The translations under genes were made by a program, and so were the position numbers. From Bursaphelenchus xylophilus (taxonomy: Eukaryota > Nematoda > Chromadorea > Rhabditida > Aphelenchoididae), in the NCBI GenBank assembly GCA_904066235.2, contig CAJFCV020000006.1, positions 1,612,001 through 1,676,000 of the forward strand: 64,000 nucleotides of DNA, read 5' to 3'. Of the stretch, positions 57,601-64,000 are shown one piece after another. A model generated the notes under the pieces. That model saw nothing but the letters and a program-made list of their open reading frames with translations. It had not been told where the DNA came from and did not search any database. How positions within the stretch are numbered: the stretch's first letter is position 1; every line of letters starts with the position of its first letter.

Positions 57601-60600
57601 TTCAACTTGTTTCCGAACTCAATTCTCCCTAATCAAGTTTTCGCTGTGGGACCAAAATGGTCCCGCCACGAAAACATGATTTTCCCACAATTCGCTCGCA
57701 AATAGTTTAAAATGCTTCCCACAACGTTTTGAAATTCCAAAACACAATTCACTGCTACAATATCGACCACAAACCACCATAAAACGACAAAATATTCCAA
57801 GTTACCGTAACCAATTCTCGACAGATACCGAAAATTCAGGAATAGCTGGTGCAATTTTTCTCGTCCGCAACAAAACCTACATAGCATTCCCACTAAAATC
57901 ACAAATAATTACAGGCGGCGGTTCCATCGGTCGGTATGAAATGCAAGCAAATTAATCAATAAATGGCGGCATACTGTAACAATAACCGGGTAAAGGTCCC
58001 ATGAAGGGGGGCGCCAACTTCACTTCCATACCATTACAATATCAACACACTTTCAAAGTCTTCGACTTTTTCGAGATTCGGGGGGCATTTTTGGGATTTT
58101 CAAGTTTTCGCTGCGGGACCCAACGCGATCAAAAAAATTTCGGAAAAGACTGAAATTTTTTGCGGATACCGTTTTCACATCTCCTAAAAAGCTAAAATAC
58201 GTTCACTTCCGCTGTTTCTGATATAAAAATTCGTCACTTTTTTGCTATATTATCCATGAGCTCTATGGAAAAAAAATCTCATCAAAAAATCCGATTTTCA
58301 AAAAAAAATCTCATAGAACTGCCTCCCATTCGCAAATCGCAGTACTCTGATCGCAGCCACTTACACATTTCCGTATTTTTCCTACGGCATTTCGGTAAAT
58401 TTTTGGGATATTCTCCGGTGAGGAAGTTGCGAGTGGTGGTGGGGAAGAAGTTGCCGATTCTGTCCATGTTGTCCTGCCTGATCTGAAGGGCTTCCTTGAT
58501 GAGCTTCGAGGCGACTTTTAAGTCCTCCAGGGGTACCTGAAACACTAGAATTTTGAAGAAATATCGCGATTTACGAAAAAATCTTTAAAATTTTCAAAAT
58601 TTTCGGGGTTTCAGCGGGAAAATTCGGTTTTTTCGCAAATTTAGTAGCTCAAATTGTTAAAAAACTTTTCCATCAGCTTATAGAGAGCTTTCAAACACCT
58701 AAAAATGCCAAAAGTCTAAGGAAAATCAGCTAAATTTTTCTTGGAAGCAAAAAAATGTCAAAATTTCCCAAACTTTTAGCTTTAAAATAATTTTTCAAAA
58801 AATTTACTGCCTCTAAATGCCTAAAAAATTCTCTAAATACTTCACAACTCCCTGTAATTCCAATTCCAACCTACTCCGCTCAATTCTTCGCCAGTCAAGG
58901 CCATTCGTTGATAATTTACGTCGATGGCATCGCGGAAAGTGTGCATTTCCACCAGTTGCGGGGAGACCACGTCCCGTTCCGGCGGGAGGCCATTCGAGTC
59001 GCCCCAAGCGCCGACTTCCGCCGTCGGTTGAGGGGAATGGGAGAGATGGCGGTCGGGGGAGGGAAGCCCGTTACTTTCGAGGCGAGCTCTAAATTTTTTG
59101 AGTATTACGATTGAAAATTCCACTTTTTTTTATTCAGCACTCTCACTCATAACACACAGAGGGACAAACCAGCACAACAAGACCATTTTCAAGCCTTTCC
59201 GGGCATTTTTGGCAATTTTCAGGTTTTCGTGGTGGGACCCAAACTCATGTTTAAAAACCGCAAAAATTCTTGTCTATAAAGCTCTGACTGAATTCAATAA
59301 CCAGCTGATCTTTTCCAAGCCTTTCCGGGCATTTTTGGCGATTTTGAGGTTTTCGTGGTGAGACCCAAACTCATCTTTAAAAACCGCAAAAATTCTTGTT
59401 TAAAAAGCTCTCACTGAATTCAATAACCAGCTGATCTTTGCCAAGCCATTCCGGGCATTTTTGGCAATTTTCAGGTTTTCGTGGTGGAACCCAAACTCAA
59501 GTTCAAAACCGCAAAAAAAAACTTGTCTATAAAGCTCTAACAGAATTCAATATCCAGCAAATCTTTTCCAAGCCTTTCCGGGCATTTTCGGCGATTTTCA
59601 GGTTTTCGTGGTGGGACCCAAACTCTTGTTCAAAAACCGCAAAAAATCTTGTCTAAAAAGCTCTGACTGAATTCACTATCCAACAAATCTTTTCCAAGCC
59701 TTTCCGGGCATTTTTGGCAATTTTCAGGTTTTCGTGGTGGGACCCAAACTCATGTTTAAAAACCAGTGAGAGCGTTTAAAAAGCTCTCACTGGAGACAGC
59801 ATCCGTTAACAGAAGCATACTACTATCAGTTCTCAAAATCTTGCAGAAACTTTTATCTTTTTTATATTACTTTAGCCATTAACAGCCTTCAAAGTCGTTT
59901 TCATCCCACAATCCTCAAATTTAACTCTGTTCACACAAAAAAGTATAAAAAAAGTATATTCTACCCTACCTCGGCTCATAACATCCGTAATTCACTTGAC
60001 TCAGCCGTTCCATTCTTTTGCTACGAACAAAACAATTTTAGACAATAATTTTTGGTCCGATCCTTATCTCGGCCGTTATCTTGCTTTCCCAGATTTCCAA
60101 ACAAGCTTCGGAAAGCTGTTTAAAAACTCGGACACTTTTCGAAAGACCCGTCGGCGTCGGAAATAAACTTATCGGGCAAAAGCCGAAAGTCCGAAATTTG
60201 GAAGAAAGCAGCCGACTAAAATAAGGTCAGAACATGCTCCAAAAGCTTCCATACAACCTCTAGTGTCATAATCTTTTGCAAAAACCAGCAAACCTTCAAT
60301 TTTACGCTATAACAATATAATTTTTGGAGGTTTAGAGCTCGAAAAGCCCGTAAACTTACCGGATAACGAGTGTTTCCATGTTTGGCGGGCTCATCTTGTA
60401 ATAATACCTTCAAAAACAAGTTTACCTTCCTTCTCATTCAAAATATTTCAAAAAAATCTCGAAAAAGCGCCAAAAATCAATAAAACTCGAAATTTTTTTG
60501 TTATTTCTTCACAAAAAAATTTAAAAAATTGATATTATATCTTGCAGAAATATAGTAACAGCTATGGACTGCGTATTTTACCCTAAATCAAGCATCAAAA

Positions 60601-63600
60601 CTCTAAATTCCATAAATTTTTACCTTATACTTGACAAATTTTAGCTAAAAACGTGCTTATTGTCCCAAAAAAGCATCACAACCTTTCTCAAGTCTGCAAC
60701 AAAGCCTCTTACAACAAAATATGGCTTGTTTTCTTATCGAGTAAGCCTCTTTCTTGTTCCAAGAATTTCGCAAACTTCTCCAGACAGACGTCTTAATTCT
60801 CCAAGTCCCCGGTCCATTCCTTGACCTACGCCAAGCCCGTGATAAGTCGCGTCTTATCAGCGAGTCCACCTTTGCGTCTTAATCTGTATTGTTCGCAAAA
60901 AACTACATTGCAATATGTGCACTTCGGCTTATCAGCGCCGTAACGGATTGTGCAAAAAAGGAAGCTGTGGATAAAAAAATTGTAAAAAAATTGTAAAAAC
61001 CGGCTTATCAGTTCGAATGTAGCATGACGCGGGACAAATTGCTGGCCGGGAGTGATAAATGGCGCAAAGATTGACAGGCCGTGGGATTGTTTGCATTATT
61101 TTGATATTGTACTTGGTCTGTCTCGTCACAAGTTTTTGATTTTTACAAAACATCAAAGATTGAGCAAGTTCTTATTAATTTTGATCTGCAATCGAATCAA
61201 AACGGTGAGATATGCACTTTGCCGACGAAGTTTCCGCAAACGCGAGAAGTCAAATTTGGTCTCGCAACGAAAATCAACATTCCCAAAAGGCATTTTCGGC
61301 AAATCCTCAAAAACACGTATTATATTTCCGAAGGGAGTCCGGTCAACAATTCGAGGCATTTCCCGACATTTTCGGTATATTTCAAGGTTTTCGCGGTGGG
61401 ACCGGAGTTGGGTCTTGCAATCAAAACCTGAACTGACAAAAAAATAAATTTGGGTACCACCACGAAAACTTGAATCTTCCGAGATGCTGTTAAGTAGCTA
61501 AAAATGTTGCCTAGATGTTCTGCGCAGTGAAGGTAATAGTTTTGAGAAGCTCCCGCCCATTTTTTGCCAATTCTTTTTTTACAGTAGCGGACCTGATCCA
61601 GTGGCAAGAAAGGTACCATTTTGCATCCGGGAAGTACCAAAAACACAGCAAAATGCCTCCCTCTCCAACTAAAAAACTCTGTTTTGAAGAGCGCGCCCTT
61701 TCTTTCACAAAAAGAGCGCACTTTTGAAATCGAATTGTTTTGACTTGGAGAGGGAGGCATTTTGCTGTGTTTTTGGTACTTCCCAGATGCAAAATGGTAC
61801 CTTTCCTGCCACTGGATCAGTTCCGCCACTGTAGAGATAGAACTGACAAAAATTGGGCGGGAACTTCTCAAAACCATTCCCTTCTCTGCGCAGAACATCT
61901 AGGCAACATTTTTAGCTACTTAACAGCATCTCGAAAGTTTCAACTTTTCGTGGTGGTACCCAAATTTATTTTTTTGTCAGTTCATGTTTTCGTTGTAAGA
62001 CCCAACTCCGGTCCTACCGCGAAAGCCTTGAAATGTACCGAAAATGTCGGGAAATGCCTCGAATTGTTGGCCGGACTCCCTTCAGAACTATAATAAATGT
62101 TTTTGAGTTTCGAATTTATTAAAACTCTATATCCTATCACCTCAAATTATCTTCAGAACTTCCGCTATTGTCCCAAAGCCCAAAAAAATTCTTTTATCTC
62201 CCTCCCATCCCCCCCCCCCCTTACCCTATCTTATCCCCAAATTCATTTTTTCACTTTCACTTTTAAACGATGACGAAACCGTAGTCTGGATTGTGATTGC
62301 TTATCAGTACAAAGTTAATTAATTCTGATGCCTTATCTGTTCGTTTACCTGATCAATATTAAAAAACGGTCGTTTCGTGGAAAAACACGGGTTTTTACGG
62401 GTGCGATGCACTATGTAGACAGTGCATGTCATAAAAAATGAATGGGAGGTCTGATAGAGGACTCCAGGTGTCCGGTTATACGTGTTATCAGACTAGTTGC
62501 GATAATTTTAAAATCGATTTTTTTGGGAATTTGAAAAAAAATAATGGTTAAATTTTCAAATTACCCGTTTCTAATTGGCATATTCATTAAATTTCTGCCA
62601 AATATCGCCCTATTTTCCTCATTTTTTAGCAAAAATACACATTTTTACCTTCGAAGTTATGGTTAATCACTCCAAGAACAACCACGATTGTTATTCCACT
62701 TTTACAAAACTCTTTACGGACTCTACAAACACTCTCTGCACACTACACAGCAATACTCACTGTAGGGAAAAGCGGCGATTTGAGCGTGAGCACCTAAAAA
62801 TCCGACGAGATTTTAGGGGATTCAGCAGAGGGATAAGCAGTTAGCAAGCACGCACAAAATTGCAGTCAGAACTCTGTATAACAAATTTTCAGACGTTAAG
62901 AAAAATTTTTATATAAAAATCTGCACTGTGCAAAAACGTAGGCTTTTTTCAATTAAAAATTTGCACTGTGCAAAACCATAGGCTTTTTTCAACTAAAAAT
63001 CTGCACTGTGCAAAAACGTAGGCTTTTTTCAACTAAAAATTTGCACTGTGCAAAACCATAGGCTTTTTTCAACTAAAAATCTGCACAGTGCAAAAATCTA
63101 GGCTTTTTCAACTAAAAATCTGCACAGTGCAAAAAATCAAGGTATGCAAATTTCGTCATACAAGCTCTGACTGTTATCCCACACCCGTTTTCAAGGCCCA
63201 CCTGTTGTCGATTTGGCGTTGGATTGCTTTTTTTGTTTCCTGAATTTCGATGGGATATTGTGGGCTCTCATATGGGGACGAAACCACGTGAGAATGGGCC
63301 GACTTATCTTCCAGGCCCGTTTTGAAAGGCGACGGATCAAAGATTTCGCTGTCTACTTGCTCTGAAAGGGAAAAGTTGAGATTTTTTTGTAAACGGCGAA
63401 CAAAGAAAAAATAAAAAATCTCGAAATTTTTTGAAACCATACGATGTCGAGTTTTTCAAATTTTTTAGCGAAGAGAAAAATTGTACAGTGCAAAAAGATA
63501 GGTTTTTTCAACTAAAAAATCGCACTGTGCAAAACCGTAGGCTTTTTCCAACTAATAATTTGCACAGTGCAAAATCCTAGACTTTTCTCACCTAAAAAAT

Positions 63601-63926
63601 CGCACTGTGCAAAACCATAGGCTTTTTTAAACTAAAAAATCGCACAGTGCAAAATCCTAGGCTTTTTTACACTAGCAAACCGCACCGTGCAAAGTTCTAT
63701 TTAAAACTTGCTTACTCAAGGTCCAATTCTTCGAGTTCGGTAGCCTTGAAGAAATTTGTTGACGTTTCGCCTGTTCGGCGAGCCGTTCCACCTCTTGTTT
63801 TTCGGTTTCCGAGATGTCCGTGGAGTCCTCGTCCACTGAAGTGAAGAAATTTACGGACGGCGGGGTCCCAAAACAGCCATTGTGGTTTTTGCGGCCACTC
63901 ATTTCGCTTTCTTCGGGTTGATTTTG
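51646..63926 (-). CDS. ampd-1: AMP deaminase (5' end possibly outside the window)
   Basis: Eleven exons in transcript order: 63716-63926, 63202-63361, 58875-59088, 58365-58536, 56672-56767, 56089-56195, 54899-55252, 54383-54768, 53780-53957, 52896-53339, 51646-51873. All phases agree and give 841 residues from the ATG at 63902. The frame stays open to the acceptor at 63927, so the first coding exon may lie outside. The enzyme converts AMP to IMP and ammonia in the cytosol (purine nucleotide cycle). Residues 1-245 are variable. A charged coiled-coil-like exon ([20 protein letters not shown]) precedes VDHWG. The catalytic domain has zinc-ligand DTHIHA (H399, H401), [28 protein letters not shown] [19 protein letters not shown] (H668, E671) and STDDPLQFH (D745, D746), then the conserved C-terminus [10 protein letters not shown]. 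No key residue is missing. The symbol follows the C. elegans name by inference. Confidence 0.93.
52030..52715. repeat. inverted repeat of about 680 bp in AMP deaminase intron 10
   Basis: The left arm (ATTATCCATGAGACACCTGA, CCAACTAAACCATCAAAATC) is matched inversely on the right (GATTTTGATGGTTTAGTTGG, GTCTCATGGATAATATA), with the centre near 52370. No coding region. Confidence 0.8.
53525..53625 (-). repeat. three DYAD motifs in AMP deaminase intron 9
   Basis: GCACTGTGC three times, with AAAAAAGCCTACGATTTT between. Confidence 0.85.
54058..54335 (+). repeat. GGGACC repeats in AMP deaminase intron 8
   Basis: Three units with TTTGGTCCCACCACGAAAAC (54063, 54191 and about 54313), about 125 bp apart, containing AAGCTTCAATATGCCC-type blocks. 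Confidence 0.85.
55440..56000. repeat. about 164-bp tandem repeat in AMP deaminase intron 6
   Basis: Landmark CAAAATCCATTTTTACCTTA at 55605, 55770 and 55933. Units contain TGTGGCTATTTTCACCTCCA. A more diverged copy precedes them. Confidence 0.85.
56926..57685. repeat. about 760-bp hairpin in AMP deaminase intron 4
   Basis: The arms start GAAAATCATGTTTTCGTGGC GGGACC and its inverse. Inward they share GATTATTTAAATTGA, CACTTATATTACACTTGAT, GGGGAGCG and TATTATTTCTCTTCGATGTA. The centre at 57290-57360 contains a GGTGCTGATTTCGAAAATGA block also found in the 40.5-41.4-kb hairpin. Confidence 0.85.
59180..59800 (+). repeat. 126-127-bp GGGACC tandem array in AMP deaminase intron 2
   Basis: Landmark AGGTTTTCGTGGTGGGACCC at 59221, 59347, 59473, 59600 and 59727. 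Units share CCAAGCCTTTCCGGGCATTT and AAAAAGCTCTGACTGAATTC. Open frames across it are artefacts. Confidence 0.9.
59801..60359. other. intron 2 sequence, nothing recognised
   Basis: Mixed sequence without named repeats or exons. Confidence 0.4.
60360..60394 (-). CDS. ampd-1: candidate alternative first exon of AMP deaminase
   Basis: On the minus strand an ATG at 60394 opens [11 protein letters not shown] and ends in a split codon CG just before GTAAGT. The next AMP deaminase exon (starting 59088) needs exactly two bases from its upstream partner, so this exon joins it in frame and would give a shorter isoform of about 737 residues that keeps the whole catalytic domain. The alternative N-termini of vertebrate AMP deaminases make this reasonable. 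There is no transcript evidence. Confidence 0.45.
60395..61304. other. intron 2 sequence, possible internal promoter region
   Basis: No named repeats. It contains CTTATCA-type GATA sites (for example CTTATCAGCG near 60927, CTTATCAGTTCG near 61002, and TCTTATCAGCGAG near 60852) upstream of the candidate alternative first exon. No coding region is seen. Confidence 0.35.
61305..62105. repeat. about 800-bp hairpin with a FAM-C MITE at its centre
   Basis: The outer arms share AACAATTCGAGGCATTTCCC, CGCGGTGGGACCGG, AACTGACAAAAAAATAAATT and GTTGCCTAGATGTTCTGCGC in inverted order. The FAM-C copy at 61582-61831 sits exactly between them with its own TA duplications. Confidence 0.85.
61582..61831. mobile_element. 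FAM-C MITE nested in a hairpin
   Basis: 250 bp, CAGTAGCGGACCTGATCCAG at the left and the inverse ending GCCACTG at the right, TA on both sides. Confidence 0.85.
62106..62920. other. intron 2 sequence, nothing recognised
   Basis: Contains a C10 run at about 62211 and AT-rich sequence. No exon in a usable phase was found. Confidence 0.4.
62921..63140 (+). repeat. DYAD-40 array in AMP deaminase intron 2
   Basis: Six units, with GCACTGTGCAAAACGTAGGC-like and GCACTGTGCAAAACCATAGG forms alternating, about 40 bp each. Confidence 0.9.
63480..63700 (+). repeat. DYAD-40 array in AMP deaminase intron 1
   Basis: Six units in plus orientation ending with GCACCGTGC about 15 bp before the donor of exon 1. 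Confidence 0.9.
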
Positions 63927-64000
63927 CTGAAAATAGTCTTTAGAATCAATTTAAGGCAAAATAGAATTAAAAAAAACAAAAAAACACGAATATTTTTGCC

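Noticed and set aside
59098..59656. Open frames of 72-87 codons with repeated [15 protein letters not shown]
   Set aside because: Translation of the 126-bp GGGACC tandem array inside an intron.

Overview
The window is eukaryotic and almost certainly comes from a nematode. The evidence is multi-exon genes with TTTTCAG-type 3' splice sites, a nematode-style seven-transmembrane chemoreceptor, and intron and intergenic sequence crowded with small DNA-transposon remnants. No species is named, because nothing visible identifies one. Five protein genes could be rebuilt exon by exon with consistent splice phases. They are a serpentine-type GPCR (+, 3795-6546), a Tctex1/DYNLT dynein light chain (+, 7765-9508), a C2H2 zinc-finger protein (+, 36878-44222), an MFSD8/CLN7-like major-facilitator transporter (-, 50288-45263) and AMP deaminase (-, 63926-51646, with a candidate internal alternative first exon at 60394-60360). 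The 5' end of AMP deaminase may lie beyond the right edge.

Layout: 1-3.7 kb is transposon debris. From 3.8 to 9.6 kb are the GPCR and the dynein light chain, with repeat-filled introns. From 9.6 to 36.8 kb is a gene desert of about 27 kb. It alternates repeat blocks with short, GC-richer, apparently single-copy islands that often contain GGATTA/TAATCC. From 36.9 to 44.5 kb is the zinc-finger gene, whose introns hold a Tc1/mariner remnant, a hairpin element of about 950 bp and several MITEs. It converges on the transporter, and AMP deaminase follows on the same strand as the transporter. These genes show no operon or shared pathway; they are ordinary unrelated neighbours (chemosensation, dynein motor, transcription, membrane transport, purine nucleotide metabolism).

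The striking content is the repeat ecology. Names used below: DYAD-40 is a 40-bp unit with the palindrome GCACNGTGC plus a TAGGCTTTTTT block, present in introns of all five genes and through the desert. FAM-A is a MITE family with CATAAAGTGCGTAGAC ends, often filled with DYAD motifs. FAM-B is a 448/449-bp element with CAGGGGAAGTACTCC ends. FAM-C is a MITE of roughly 250 bp with CAGTGG ends and TA target duplications. FAM-E is a MITE with TCAGTCTGTCGGGAAAATAA ends and TA target duplications; the same end sequence is also amplified into exact 30-bp tandem arrays at four sites. GGGACC is a repeat with TTTTCGTGGTGGGACC, seen only right of about 46 kb. The best candidates for something undescribed are the DYAD-40 system, the MITE-end-to-satellite conversion, and a 1,005-bp inverted-repeat element at 11122-12126 that has tRNA-like sequence in each arm, a passenger ORF and a reconstructable empty site.
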